A stretch of DNA of 64,000 nucleotides from Actinomycetota bacterium (GTDB taxonomy: Bacteria > Actinomycetota > Acidimicrobiia > Acidimicrobiales > Ilumatobacteraceae): contig JAUSLV010000011.1 in assembly GCA_030645495.1 (NCBI GenBank), positions 124,001 to 188,000 on the forward strand. Reading direction: 5' to 3'. The notes beneath the pieces are model-generated. The model saw only the letters and a list, made by a program, of their open reading frames with translations, did not search any database and was not told where the DNA came from. Positions 45,526-55,310 of this stretch are shown in pieces. Position numbers and translations under genes: made by a program. Numbering within the stretch: position 1 is the stretch's first letter; each line of letters starts with the position of its first letter.

Positions 45526-46797
45526 ATGGACTTCGATCTGCCTCCCGATCTCGTGGCCTTCCTCGCCGAACTCGACGAGTTCATCGAGCGAGTGATCAAG
45601 CCGTTGGAAGCACAGGACGACAACATCCGCTTCCTCGACCATCGCCGCGAGTACGCCCGCACCGATTGGGAGCGTGGCGGCGTGCCCCGCGACGAGTGGG
45701 AAGACCTGCTCTTCAAGGTGAAACGACTCGCCGACGAGGCCGGGCTGTTCCGCTATCCGTTCCCAGCGGAGTTCGGCGGCCGCGACGGCACCAACCTCGG
45801 CATGGCCGTGATCCGCGAGCACCTCGCGCGCAAGGGCCTCGGGCTGCACAACGACCTGCAGAACGAACACAGCATCGTCGGCAACAACGTGGGCCTGCTG
45901 TTGATGCTGCAATACGGCACCGACGAGCAGAAGGCCGAATGGGTCGACGGCCTCGCCGAGGGCCGTCGTGGGTTCGCCGTGGGCATCACCGAACCGAAAC
46001 ACGGCAGCGACGCCACGCACATGGAAACCAGTGCCGTTCGCGACGGCGACACCTGGATCATCAACGGCGAGAAGACCTGGAACACCGGCGTGCACAAGGC
46101 CCACTCGGACCTGGTGATGGCCCGCACCAGCGGCAACGCCGGCGACGGGCTGGGCATCACCGCGTTCATGGTGCCCATCGACGCTCCCGGTTTCGAGATC
46201 GTCGAGTACCTCTGGACGTTCAACATGCCCAGCGATCATGCTCACGTGCGCCTCACCGACGTGCGCGTGCCGCACTCCGCCATCTTCGGTGGTGAGGGCC
46301 GCGGCTTGGCCGTCACCCAGCACTTCTTCAACGAGAACCGCATCCGCCAGGCGGCATCGTCGCTGGGCGCCGCCCAGTACTGCGTCGACGAGTCGGTGCA
46401 GTACGCCAAGGAACGCAAGCCGTTCGGCAAGCCGCTCGCGGTCAACCAGGCGATCCAGTTTCCGCTCGTCGATTTGCAGGCACGGTGCGAGATGCTGCGC
46501 GCCCTCATCCACAAGACGGCGTGGCTGATGGACCGCGACGGCGCTTTCAGCGTCAGCGACAAAGTCTCGATGTGCAACTACCAGGCCAACCGGCTGTGCT
46601 GCGAGGCCGCCGACTTCGCGATGCAGGTGCACGGTGGCATGGGCTACTCGCGCTACAAGGCGTTCGAGCACATCTATCGCCACCATCGTCGCTACCGCAT
46701 CACCGAGGGTGCCGACGAGATCCAGATGCGACGTGTGGCGGGCTACATGTTCGGGTTCATGAGCCAACGCGCCCCGAAGGGCGTCGCCGAGGAGTGA
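45526..46797 (+). CDS. Acyl-CoA dehydrogenase
   Basis: A 423-residue FAD enzyme. It shows FRYPFPAEFGGRDGTNLGMA, GITEPKHGSDATHME, INGEKTWNTGVHKAH and a C-terminal RITEGADEIQMRRV carrying the catalytic glutamate. It is 102 bases downstream of the mycofactocin SDR but behind a terminator, so it probably has its own promoter. It adds to the acyl-CoA island; the substrate is unknown. Confidence 0.92.
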   Translation: MDFDLPPDLVAFLAELDEFIERVIKPLEAQDDNIRFLDHRREYARTDWERGGVPRDEWEDLLFKVKRLADEAGLFRYPFPAEFGGRDGTNLGMAVIREHLARKGLGLHNDLQNEHSIVGNNVGLLLMLQYGTDEQKAEWVDGLAEGRRGFAVGITEPKHGSDATHMETSAVRDGDTWIINGEKTWNTGVHKAHSDLVMARTSGNAGDGLGITAFMVPIDAPGFEIVEYLWTFNMPSDHAHVRLTDVRVPHSAIFGGEGRGLAVTQHFFNENRIRQAASSLGAAQYCVDESVQYAKERKPFGKPLAVNQAIQFPLVDLQARCEMLRALIHKTAWLMDRDGAFSVSDKVSMCNYQANRLCCEAADFAMQVHGGMGYSRYKAFEHIYRHHRRYRITEGADEIQMRRVAGYMFGFMSQRAPKGVAEE

Positions 46798-46819
46798 GGA
46801 GCGCCGGCGGGCGCGGTCC

Positions 46820-48043
46820 TCAGCGCAGACCGGCGTCGGTGAGGCGCTGCACCATCACGGCCCGTACCTGCCCGGCGGCGGTGAGCAACTCTCCGAGCGT
46901 GGGCTGATGCTCGAACTCCGACGGCTCCGGCCAGCCCGAGTAGCCCCAGCGGCCATACAGCGAGTAGGCGAGCACCACATCGCCCCAACGCTCGTAGTAG
47001 ATGATCGTGGTCGTGGTGACTTCGTAGTCGGTGTCGCTGATCGTCACGGCGAAGTGCTGTTGCGCGAAGGCCTGCACCGCTTCGTCGCCCTCCGACGTCG
47101 CTTCCTTGGTCGCCCCCGAGTGCTCGTCGATGGCCCACAGCGCGTCGTCGAACCCGTCGGCGGTGAACAGCTGTGCTTCGGCCTCGGTCATGGAGTACAG
47201 CACCGGGTTGCCGGGGCAGGCATTGGCGTCCTTCAACACGGCAGTGAGGTAGGCGGACGCCTCGGCCTCGCTGGGAAACGCATACGCGTCGACAGCGAAC
47301 GTCGTCGTGTCGGGCAGGGTCCAAATGGGGCCGTAGGCCTGGGCGCTGCTGCCGGCCAGCTGTGCCCGCCCCACCGAGTTGGTGCTCCCGCAGTAGCCGA
47401 TGCCCGGCCCGGAGAGTGATTCGGGGGCCGGGTTCGGCTCCGCGGAGCGCACCCAGTCGGCGGGTACGTCCGCATCGGCGGGCAGCACACCGACCAGCAA
47501 CGCCCCGGTGGCGATGACCGGTGGCAGGGTGGTGGGCGGTGCGGTGCTCGTGGTGGTTTCCTCCGCCAGTGTGGTGTCGACCAGCGTGGACGCGGGGATC
47601 GTGGAGCTGGTGGTGGTGGTCGAGGTGTCGCCATCGCTGAGCACGACGATCGCACCGATCACGATCAACGCTGCGGCGACGACGCCGCCGATGATCCACG
47701 GGACGCGGTTCGGTGCCGGCGCATCGGCCCACTGCTGCTGCTCGTACATCGACTCGGCCACTGCCGGCTGCACCATCGTCGCCGGCTGGGCCATCGCCGA
47801 CTGGGCCATTGTCGCCGGCTGGGCCATTGTGGGCTGGGCCATCGTGGGCTGGGCCATCGTCGGCTGGTCCATGGACGATTGAGCCATCGTCGGGGGCTGG
47901 GCATCGGCGGGTGGTGTGCGGGCCACCAACGGGTCGGTCGAGGAGAGACCGTGGTCGCTCACGTGGTCGGTCCAGCGTTGGCCGTCCCACCACCGTGTCT
48001 CGTGCCGTCCGGATGGGTCGGGCTGCCATGAGGCACTCGTCAT
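46820..48043 (-). CDS. DUF2510 membrane protein with MAQPT repeats
   Basis: A 407-residue protein. An N-terminal DUF2510 domain occupies roughly residues 5-30 (WQPDPSGRHETRWWDGQRW). A repeat region of MAQPT-like units follows (51-95), then a transmembrane helix at 115-135, a Thr-rich linker and an extracellular domain of about 210 residues. That domain is clearly related to the one in the gene at 48077: both contain VDAYAFP and a preceding YGPIWTLP or WGPAWQLP. ATG 48043 has GGAG 7 bases upstream. The function of the domain is unknown. Confidence 0.75.
   Translation of the reverse strand: MTSASWQPDPSGRHETRWWDGQRWTDHVSDHGLSSTDPLVARTPPADAQPPTMAQSSMDQPTMAQPTMAQPTMAQPATMAQSAMAQPATMVQPAVAESMYEQQQWADAPAPNRVPWIIGGVVAAALIVIGAIVVLSDGDTSTTTTSSTIPASTLVDTTLAEETTTSTAPPTTLPPVIATGALLVGVLPADADVPADWVRSAEPNPAPESLSGPGIGYCGSTNSVGRAQLAGSSAQAYGPIWTLPDTTTFAVDAYAFPSEAEASAYLTAVLKDANACPGNPVLYSMTEAEAQLFTADGFDDALWAIDEHSGATKEATSEGDEAVQAFAQQHFAVTISDTDYEVTTTTIIYYERWGDVVLAYSLYGRWGYSGWPEPSEFEHQPTLGELLTAAGQVRAVMVQRLTDAGLR
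47759..47893. repeat. Tandem repeat coding for MAQPT-like units
   Basis: A degenerate 15-base unit (GGGCTGGGCCATCGT on the forward strand) is repeated about nine times within the DUF2510 gene, with the most regular copies around 47830-47870. It encodes residues 51-95, a Met/Gln/Pro/Thr-rich spacer between the DUF2510 domain and the membrane helix. Copy number may vary between strains. Confidence 0.8.
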
Positions 48044-48076
48044 CTCGCCGCTCCTGGGTCGTTGTCGCCTCAAGTT

Positions 48077-49120
48077 CTACACGCCCACGACCTCGCCGAG
48101 GTGGCGCTGTACGTCGGGGCTGATCTCGGTGACGGCGGCATCGAGGTCGGCCTGCGTCGGGTGGTGGGCGTAGTCGGGCTCACCACCAAGGCCGGTGTGG
48201 CCCCATTCGCCCTCGATCCAGTACTCCAACACCACGGTGCCGTGCTGCTCGTAGAACACCAGTGTCGTCACGTTGACGGTGCACGCTTGGTCGGAGACCA
48301 TCGTGGAGTACCGAGTCTCGATCGTGGCGCGCATCGTGGCGATGCCATCGCCGAACTGGCCCGCAGTTGCGTCCGACGCTTCGATCGCGTCCCACACGAA
48401 GGCGTCACCCATGTCGTCGGCGAGGAAGTCGGCGTCGGCCTCGCCGACGGTGAACGCGATCGGTGCGTCCGCGCACCCTCGGGCTTGCAGGCCGGTGGCC
48501 TCGATGTACTGCCGTGCGATCGCCGCTGTGGGGAAGGCGTAGGCGTCGACGCCGAAGGTGCCTCCGCCGGGCAGCTGCCAGGCCGGTCCCCAGGCGCGAC
48601 CGGTGGCAGCGAACTCCACCGCTCTGGCGACAGCGTCGGGGCCATCGCAGTACCCGTCGTTGTACTCGGGTTCAGGGTCGGCAGCTGGCTCGTCGTACCG
48701 CTCCCATGGGGTCGGCACGTCGGTCGCGGTGGGCATCGCCGCCACCAGCGCGGCACTGTCGAACGCCGTGGGCGCGGTGGGGGCCGTTGTGGAAGTGGTC
48801 GGCGATGGACCGTCGGTGGTCGTCGTGGCGACGATGGGTGTCGTGGTGCTCGAGGCACCATTGGTCGAGGAGGTGTCGTCGTCTCCGCTGGTGGCCAGCA
48901 CGGCGACGACGACCAACGCCGCGACGCCCACGATGGCGCCCACCAGCATCGGGGTCTTGCTGCGTGGGGCAGCCGGCGCCTGCTGAACGGCACCGGCGGG
49001 ACTGCCTGGGGCATCGACGGCAATCACCCCGTGGTCGCTGACGGTGGTGGTCCACTGCTGACCATCCCACCATCGCAGTTCGTGGCGTCGCATCGGATCG
49101 GAGTACCAACCAGCAGGCAT
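48077..49120 (-). CDS. DUF2510 membrane protein, paralog
   Basis: A 347-residue paralog of the gene at 46820: DUF2510 at residues 4-28 (WYSDPMRRHELRWWDGQQW), a transmembrane helix near 57-77, a Thr/Ser-rich linker, and an extracellular domain with YCDGPDAVARAVEF and WGPAWQLPGGGTFGVDAYAF. It lacks the MAQPT repeats. ATG 49120 has GGAGG about 6 bases upstream. The 33-base gap to the next gene suggests co-transcription of the pair, which likely arose by duplication. Confidence 0.75.
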   Translation of the reverse strand: MPAGWYSDPMRRHELRWWDGQQWTTTVSDHGVIAVDAPGSPAGAVQQAPAAPRSKTPMLVGAIVGVAALVVVAVLATSGDDDTSSTNGASSTTTPIVATTTTDGPSPTTSTTAPTAPTAFDSAALVAAMPTATDVPTPWERYDEPAADPEPEYNDGYCDGPDAVARAVEFAATGRAWGPAWQLPGGGTFGVDAYAFPTAAIARQYIEATGLQARGCADAPIAFTVGEADADFLADDMGDAFVWDAIEASDATAGQFGDGIATMRATIETRYSTMVSDQACTVNVTTLVFYEQHGTVVLEYWIEGEWGHTGLGGEPDYAHHPTQADLDAAVTEISPDVQRHLGEVVGV

Positions 49121-49229
49121 CGCCCACCTCCTCGGTCGTCCACCTGCTACACAAGCCGTTCGCGGCGCGTCGCGCAAGGGCCCCAGGTCACGGCCGGCCA
49201 TCGCATCGACGCGCAGTACAGTCGGCCGG

Positions 49230-49679
49230 ATGTACCGCACTGTGCTGCTCTCCCTTCACATCGCGTCGGTCGCGGCGTGGTTGGGCTGCAACTTCACGCA
49301 ACTGTTCCTCGGCCCGTCGTTCGCGCGGCGAGGCGGCGATGCCGCGATGGCATGGTTCGAGGCCTCGGCCCGGCTTGCCCGCCGCTACTACAACGCCGCC
49401 GGAACCGTGCTGGGTGTCACCGGTGTGCTGCTGGTGCGCGAGGTCGGCTACGAGTGGTCGGCAGGGTTCGTGGCCGTCGGGATCACCGTCGTCGTGATCG
49501 GAGCGCTGCTCGGTGTGCTGGTGTTCGCCCCCGGTGGCGATCGCCTCGCCGTGGCCCAGCGAGAGGGCGACACCGGCCGCGTGAAGGCGCTGGCCACTCG
49601 CTACACCTTCGCCGCGGCGGTGGACACCACCTTGGTGCTGACCGCCGTGTTGGCGATGGTGCACCGCTGGCGCGCCTGA
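49230..49679 (+). CDS. Small four-helix membrane protein (DUF2269-like)
   Basis: A 149-residue protein with four predicted transmembrane helices. The N-terminal helix contains LHIASVAAWLGCNFTQLFLG, the last helix TTLVLTAVLAMVHRW. It resembles DUF2269-type integral membrane proteins of unknown function. It is divergent from the DUF2510 pair, with 109 bases between starts. Confidence 0.65.
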   Translation: MYRTVLLSLHIASVAAWLGCNFTQLFLGPSFARRGGDAAMAWFEASARLARRYYNAAGTVLGVTGVLLVREVGYEWSAGFVAVGITVVVIGALLGVLVFAPGGDRLAVAQREGDTGRVKALATRYTFAAAVDTTLVLTAVLAMVHRWRA

Positions 49680-49719
49680 GGGAATCGGCCCGCCGGCCTC
49701 GAACCGTGCGACTGCGTGG

Positions 49720-49737
49720 CTTGACAGAGTAGTCAAG
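49720..49737. promoter_or_regulatory. Palindrome upstream of the VOC gene
   Basis: CTTGAC (49720-49725) and GTCAAG (49732-49737) form a perfect inverted repeat with a 6-base spacer, ending 14 bases before the VOC start. It looks like a repressor site. It contains a TTGACA -35-like hexamer, but no good -10 is visible in the short space to the ATG. Confidence 0.5.
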
Positions 49738-49751
49738 TAGCGTGGCGGGTC

Positions 49752-50651
49752 ATGAGCGCACCTGTGGAAGTTCGTCGGTTCCTGCACGTCAACTACAACT
49801 GCACCGACATCGAGTTGCTCGAACGGTTCTATGTCGAATCGCTCGGCCTGCGGACTGTGATGAAGAGCGAGTCGAGTGGCAGCGACGCCACGGCGTTCGG
49901 CATCTACGGCGTCGCCACCGCGTCGAGGGCCGCGTTCGTCTACGACCACCGCGGTGGAAAGTGGTCGAATGCGTTCGAGCTGGTGCAGTGGATCGAGCCG
50001 ATGACGATCGGGTCGGTGTACCCGTCGCCTTGGTGCCCGGGCATTCAGGCGTCGGCCTACGGCGCAGAGGATCTCGACGGTGTGGCGCAGCGTGCGGTGC
50101 AGCACGGTGGAGCCGTGGTTCGCCGCGGTGCCACCTGGGTGTTGCTCACCGACCCCGAGGGCGCCTACGTGGAAGTGCAACAGGCAGCGGGCCCCAGCGA
50201 GGCCAAGTACTTGCGCATCGTGGTCACCGATCTGCAGCGCTCGGTGGAGTGGTGGAAGGGCATCGGGTTCACACCGACCGATCTACCCGCTCCGCCCACT
50301 GCGGAACTCTGGCCCGAGACCGATGGCCGGGTGGTCACTGCCGAGCAGGCGATGGTGCCCACCGACGACCGCTTCGGCATCATCCTCACCACCTGGTCGG
50401 GCGACACGCCGATCGGCCCCACGTATGCGATGCCGTACCACCAGGGCCTCTACCGCATGGCAATGGCCGTCGACGACGCTCGTGGGGCGGCCGCCACGTT
50501 GGTGGCCAACGGTGTCGGCCGGCAGAACTACTACACGTTCCAGTTGCCGGGCACGAAGCTCACCGACGGCCTCACGATGGTGTTCATCCGCGATCCCGAC
50601 GGCATCCTCGTCGAGTTGGTCGACCGCCCGCGCATCGGTCCGCGCCCGTAG
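49752..50651 (+). CDS. Two-domain VOC (glyoxalase/dioxygenase fold) protein
   Basis: A 299-residue protein with two VOC modules, one at about residues 7-145 (FLHVNYNCTDIELLERFYVE) and one at about 150-290 (LRIVVTDLQRSVEWWKGIGF, ending IRDPDGILVELVDRP). Tandem VOC modules are found in extradiol dioxygenases and in glyoxalase-like enzymes; metal ligands are not all evident here. The substrate is unknown. It converges on the thioesterase with 3 bases between ends. Confidence 0.75.
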   Translation: MSAPVEVRRFLHVNYNCTDIELLERFYVESLGLRTVMKSESSGSDATAFGIYGVATASRAAFVYDHRGGKWSNAFELVQWIEPMTIGSVYPSPWCPGIQASAYGAEDLDGVAQRAVQHGGAVVRRGATWVLLTDPEGAYVEVQQAAGPSEAKYLRIVVTDLQRSVEWWKGIGFTPTDLPAPPTAELWPETDGRVVTAEQAMVPTDDRFGIILTTWSGDTPIGPTYAMPYHQGLYRMAMAVDDARGAAATLVANGVGRQNYYTFQLPGTKLTDGLTMVFIRDPDGILVELVDRPRIGPRP

Positions 50652-50654
50652 GCA

Positions 50655-51179
50655 TCAGGTTCGCGGGGCTCCCACGAACCGGCCGACCGGCGCCGGGGTG
50701 GGGAGTTGCGAGTGGTGCGCGGCGATGTCGGCCAGCTTCGCCAGGATCGCCGGGCCGGCGGGAACGGCCCTGTCGATCGAGGTGTCCACGTGCAGCATCA
50801 TGTGCTCGCCGGTGGCGACCAGTGATCCGTCATTCGACCGGTGAACGCTCACGAACAGGTGCAGGCGCTTGTCGTCGTGGCCGAGCAGCTGGATCGTGGC
50901 GAACAACCTGTCGCCCAGCTTGGCCTGGGCCGCGAACGCCGTGTGGCTCTCGACGGTGAAGTAGCTGTGGCCGCCGGCGAGGTAGTTCGCATCCATCCCG
51001 ATCAGGCCGAGGAAGCAGTCGCCGGCCTCGCTGGTGACCTGGAAGAACCGGCTGTCGTTCATGTGGCCGTTGTAGTCGATCCACTCGGCCGGCACGGTCG
51101 CCTCGTACAGCCGCAGAGGACCTGTGAGGTCGTGCACCGCGTCGATGGCGGTGCCGTTGCTGAACACTGCGAAGTCCAC
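50655..51179 (-). CDS. Hotdog thioesterase (4HBT / betainyl-CoA thioesterase-like)
   Basis: A 174-residue single-hotdog thioesterase. The active-site segment is AEWIDYNGHMNDSRFFQVTS, with the aspartate in DYNGHM typical of 4-hydroxybenzoyl-CoA-type thioesterases, and GLIGMD matches carnitine-catabolism (betainyl-CoA) thioesterases. Substrate assignment beyond acyl-CoA is not justified. The GTG at 51179 is the start closest to the conserved part. Confidence 0.75.
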   Translation of the reverse strand: MDFAVFSNGTAIDAVHDLTGPLRLYEATVPAEWIDYNGHMNDSRFFQVTSEAGDCFLGLIGMDANYLAGGHSYFTVESHTAFAAQAKLGDRLFATIQLLGHDDKRLHLFVSVHRSNDGSLVATGEHMMLHVDTSIDRAVPAGPAILAKLADIAAHHSQLPTPAPVGRFVGAPRT

Positions 51180-51293
51180 GGTTCCCCTCGATTCGCTCGG
51201 CAGCGAGACGTTCGGAGCGTAGCGGCGATCGATCTCGGGGCGAGCGTGGGGCCTGAGGCCCGGCCATTGCTCGCCATGGGGCAGACTGCCCGC

Positions 51294-51533
51294 ATGGGAT
51301 ACGAAGTACACATGGTGGTGGAGCTTCGCAAACCACCGACGGAAGCGTTGATGAGCGAACTCGACCACAAGTTCGAGGTGGCCGCGCACGACCACGGCAC
51401 CAAGACGGTCAGCATCACCGAGCACGTGTCGGTGAACGACGAAGCCGACGCGATCGCGTTCGTGCAAGCGTTGGTGATGGACGCGATGCCGGACAACGCG
51501 AAGGTGGTGTCGGTGGTCGCCGAAGCGGACTGA
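51294..51533 (+). CDS. Small protein, unknown function
   Basis: A 79-residue acidic protein starting MGYEVHMVVELRKPPTEALM, with a predicted alpha-beta pattern. It has no signal, no membrane helix and no family I recognise. It is divergent from the thioesterase (114 bases between starts) and converges on the molybdenum hydroxylase operon with 24 bases between ends. Confidence 0.5.
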   Translation: MGYEVHMVVELRKPPTEALMSELDHKFEVAAHDHGTKTVSITEHVSVNDEADAIAFVQALVMDAMPDNAKVVSVVAEAD

Positions 51534-51557
51534 ACGCGAGCGGGCCGGCCGTGCACC

Positions 51558-52027
<470 letters not shown>

Positions 52028-52031
<4 letters not shown>

Positions 52032-52924
52032 GATGCTGCTCCGATTCCGATGCTGCGGTTGACAGGGATGGCGATCGTCTCGCCCGCGGCGCGACGGGCC
52101 GCCGCCGCTACTGCCCGTCGTGCCATCACACCCACGGTGTGACGCCGGTAGTGATCGGTGGCGCGCACGTCGCTGATCGGGGTGGCCTGCTGCGAGGCAG
52201 CTGCGGCCACCGCGGCCGCAACATCGTTGACGCTGCCGCCGGCCAGCGTCTCCAGCCCGCCGAGCGACAGGATCGTGGGGGCCACGGCCGACAGCGCGAC
52301 GCGCACGGCCGCGACCGATCCGTCGGGTGCGAGCGTGACTGCTGCTGCGGCCCCGACGACGGCGATCTCCATCGCCCGCCGGTACTCGAGGCGCAGGTAG
52401 GCGCTGCCCGAGCGTGGCGCCGGAGTAGGGACGTGCACCGCGACGCACAGCTCGTCGGGGCGGGCCGACGTGCGGCCGGGTGCTGTCCAGAGGTCGGCCA
52501 GTGTGACGCGGCGCGAGCCGGCCTGAGCGCGCAACTCCACCTCGGCACCCAGCACCGTCAGGCCGGCACCGGTGTCCATCGCCGGGCTGGCGTTCATGAT
52601 GTTGCCACCGAGCGTGCCGACGTGCCGCGTGGCGGGTGAGCCGACGAGCGCACTGCCGTCGGCGAGTGCCGAATAGGTGCTGGCGATGAGCGGATGACCT
52701 TCGAGCGTGTGATGCGAGACCGCCGCGCCGATGGTGATACCGGCGGCGGTGACCGTGACCTCGGCGAGGCCGGGGATGCGGTCGATCGCCACCAGGTCGG
52801 CCGGAAGCGGTGCTTTGCCGTGGCGGGCGCCGACCACCAGGTCGGTACCGCCGGCGATCGGGCGGGCGCCGGCGGCGAGGGCCGCCAATGCCTCGTCGAG
52901 CGTGCGAGCGATGGTGAAACTCAC
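52028..52924 (-). CDS. Molybdenum hydroxylase, FAD-binding subunit (CoxM-like)
   Basis: A 298-residue FAD subunit. FAD-contact segments are ARPIAGGTDLVV near residue 22 and the second motif SPATRHVGTLGGNIMNASPAMD near residue 96. The C-terminal CO_deh_flav_C-like region is present. GTG 52924 overlaps the large subunit stop and its own stop overlaps the iron-sulfur subunit start, so the operon order is large, FAD, Fe-S. Confidence 0.92.
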
Positions 52925-55215
52925 GCCGCACCTCCCTGGGCGCCGGTGGCGTTCATCGCGTTCCACACACGTTCGGCGGTCATCGGCAACTGCCGCACCG
53001 GCTGACCCACCAGCTGGGCGAGCGCATTGGAGATGGCGGCGGCAGTGGCCACGTTCGGCGCCTCGGCCAGGCCCTTGGCGCCGCGTGGGCCGGCATTCGG
53101 GGTGTTGATCTGGACGAAGTGCACTGCCATCGGCGGTACGTCGGCGCAGGTCTGCAGCTTGTATTCCAGCAGTGCGGCGTTGCGCTGGTGTCCGGCGTCA
53201 TCGTAGGTGGTGCCCTCGGTGAGGGCCTGGCCGATCCCCATGATCACCGCGCCCTGCACCTGACCCTCGGCGGCCAGGGGGTTGATGATCGTGCCCGAGT
53301 CGTGAGCCGCGGCGACGTGCAAGACGCGCACCACGCCGGTGTCGCGGTCGAGTTTCACCCGCACCGCGTGGCAGCTGAACTGCGGGGCTACCCAGGCGGC
53401 CATCCCGACATTGCCCACGCAGGTGGACCCCACGAGCGCCGGGGCCTCGGGCGGCGCGCCCGAGCCATGGCCGATCAGCAGTTCGCCACCGGCGGCGATG
53501 GCCGCCAGCTTGGCGATCGTGACGCTGCGATCGGGGGTGCCGGCCACGTGCGCGCGGCCGTCGGCCAGCACGATGTCGGCGGGGTCGGCCTCCAACCGAT
53601 TGGCGGCCAACTGCCTGAGCTGCTCGGCCACCTGTGCGGCCGCGGCCACCACGGCGCGGCCGTTGTTGAAGAGGGTCTGCGAGCCGGTGGCACCCATGTC
53701 GTACGGAGCGACGCTGGTGTCCTGGTACACGAGCTGGAAGTCCTCGGCACGGAGGCCCACTTCGTCGGCCGCGAGTTGGCGCAGCGTCATCACCGAGCCG
53801 GTGCCGCACTCCTGCGCGCCGGTGATGATCTGGCCGCTGCCGTCGCCGTCGATCTTCACGTAGGCACCCGAGGGCACCGAGAAGCTGGGCCACCAACCGA
53901 TGGCCAGGCCGATCGCCTCGTCGGCGGGCAACGTCTGGCCGTAGCCGGCAAGGCGGGCGGCTTCCGCGATGCACTGCTGGACACCGATCTCGCCGTACAG
54001 CTGCCCGCTCGGGCCTTCGGCGCCGGTGTCGACTGCGTTGCGGCGGCGGAACTCGACGGGGTCGATACCGATCGCCCGCGCCACCTCGTCGGTGTGCGAC
54101 TCGAGCGCCCAACACGACTGCGGTGCCGTTGGTGCGCGCACCGAACCCGACGGTTGGTGGTTGGTGTACACGAGGTGGGCCTCGGCGAGCAGGTTGGGGA
54201 TGCGGTAGGGGCCGAGGCCGTGCATCGCCCCGATCTGGCTGAAGAAGCCGGCGTCGCTGGTGTACGCGCCGTTGTCGAGCACCATCTTCACGCGGCGGGC
54301 GGTGATCGTGCCGTCGTTGCGTACGCCGGTCTCGAACTCGTAGGTGATGCCCTCGCGGCGCTTGTCGGGAGCGAGGAACTCTTCGCGGCGGCTGAATACC
54401 AGCCGCACCGGGCGGCGAGCGGCGCGGGCGAGCGCGGCCACGTGAGCCTCTTGGTGGAAGCCGCACTTGCCGCCGAACCCGCCACCGAGGTGGGGCACGA
54501 TGATGCGCACGCGGTTGGCCGGCAGTTCGAGCGTCTCGCACACACCGGCGCGGGCATCGAACGGCACTTGCGTGCTGCTCCAGATCGTGACCTTGTCGCC
54601 CTCCCACTGGGCGACGATGGCTCGCGGCTCGATCGGCGCGGCGTGGCAGCCATCGGCCACGTACCGGCTGCGCACCACGTGGTCGGCCTGCGCCATGCCG
54701 GCCTCCACGTCGCCCTTGGCGATGGAGGCGAACGATGCGTCGTTGCGATTCCGCACCATCGGCCGGGCGGCGCCGTAGCTCGACCAGTCGGGGTGCACGA
54801 GTGGTGCGTCGGGCGCCAGCGCAGCCTCGGCATCGTTCACCACGGGGAGCAGCTCGTACTCGACGACGATCGCGTCGACGGCGCGCTGGGCGGTGGCCGC
54901 GTCGATCGCCGCGACCGCGGCCACGATCTCGGCCTCGAAGCGCACCACGCCGTCGGCGAACAGCGTGCGGTCTTGCACGAATGGGCCGAAGCGCACATTC
55001 GGCACGTCGGCCTGAGTGAGCACGGCGAACACGCCGGGGATCGCCTTCGCCGCCGACGTGTCGAGCTTGGTGATCCGGCCGTGGGCGACGCCTGCGTACT
55101 TGAACTTCGCAGTGAGCATGCCGGTGAGCGACAGGTCGGCGGTGTAGCGCCCGCTGCCGGTGACTTTGTCGGGTCCGTCGGCGCGGACAAAGCGGGGGGT
55201 TTCGGTGACGGTCAT
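52921..55215 (-). CDS. Molybdenum hydroxylase, molybdopterin-binding large subunit
   Basis: A 764-residue catalytic subunit. The N-terminal a/b hammerhead-like part begins RFVRADGPDKVTGSGRYTAD; molybdopterin-contact regions include PHLGGGFGGKCGFH and RAPTAPQSCWALE. The catalytic glutamate is expected in RGAKGLAEAPN. The RAPTAPQ loop differs from the AYRGAGRPE of xanthine dehydrogenase and from the VAYRCSF loop of CO dehydrogenase, so the substrate is likely another heterocycle, aldehyde or aromatic acyl-CoA. ATG 55215 is chosen. The window also encodes molybdate import. Confidence 0.9.
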   Translation of the reverse strand: MTVTETPRFVRADGPDKVTGSGRYTADLSLTGMLTAKFKYAGVAHGRITKLDTSAAKAIPGVFAVLTQADVPNVRFGPFVQDRTLFADGVVRFEAEIVAAVAAIDAATAQRAVDAIVVEYELLPVVNDAEAALAPDAPLVHPDWSSYGAARPMVRNRNDASFASIAKGDVEAGMAQADHVVRSRYVADGCHAAPIEPRAIVAQWEGDKVTIWSSTQVPFDARAGVCETLELPANRVRIIVPHLGGGFGGKCGFHQEAHVAALARAARRPVRLVFSRREEFLAPDKRREGITYEFETGVRNDGTITARRVKMVLDNGAYTSDAGFFSQIGAMHGLGPYRIPNLLAEAHLVYTNHQPSGSVRAPTAPQSCWALESHTDEVARAIGIDPVEFRRRNAVDTGAEGPSGQLYGEIGVQQCIAEAARLAGYGQTLPADEAIGLAIGWWPSFSVPSGAYVKIDGDGSGQIITGAQECGTGSVMTLRQLAADEVGLRAEDFQLVYQDTSVAPYDMGATGSQTLFNNGRAVVAAAAQVAEQLRQLAANRLEADPADIVLADGRAHVAGTPDRSVTIAKLAAIAAGGELLIGHGSGAPPEAPALVGSTCVGNVGMAAWVAPQFSCHAVRVKLDRDTGVVRVLHVAAAHDSGTIINPLAAEGQVQGAVIMGIGQALTEGTTYDDAGHQRNAALLEYKLQTCADVPPMAVHFVQINTPNAGPRGAKGLAEAPNVATAAAISNALAQLVGQPVRQLPMTAERVWNAMNATGAQGGAA

Positions 55216-55275
55216 CTGGATCGGTCTCCTTCGGGTCCCCAATATGTCAGATCGGCGGATGGTCATGGTGGTTCG

Positions 55276-55310
55276 CATGTGTGCACAAGGGTGGATAATG
55301 TGGACACATG
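55276..55310. promoter_or_regulatory. Inverted repeat overlapping the antitoxin start
   Basis: CATGTGTGCACA (55276-55287) and TGTGGACACATG (55299-55310) are inverted repeats with one mismatch and an 11-base spacer; the right arm contains the antitoxin start codon. The hexamer GATAAT at 55294-55299 looks like a -10, which would put the transcript start at or next to the ATG (leaderless). This fits autorepression by the toxin-antitoxin complex. Confidence 0.6.

Noticed and set aside
47759-47893. Sequencing or assembly artefact in the MAQPT repeat tract
   Set aside because: The copies are degenerate and keep the reading frame intact, so the tract looks genuine.
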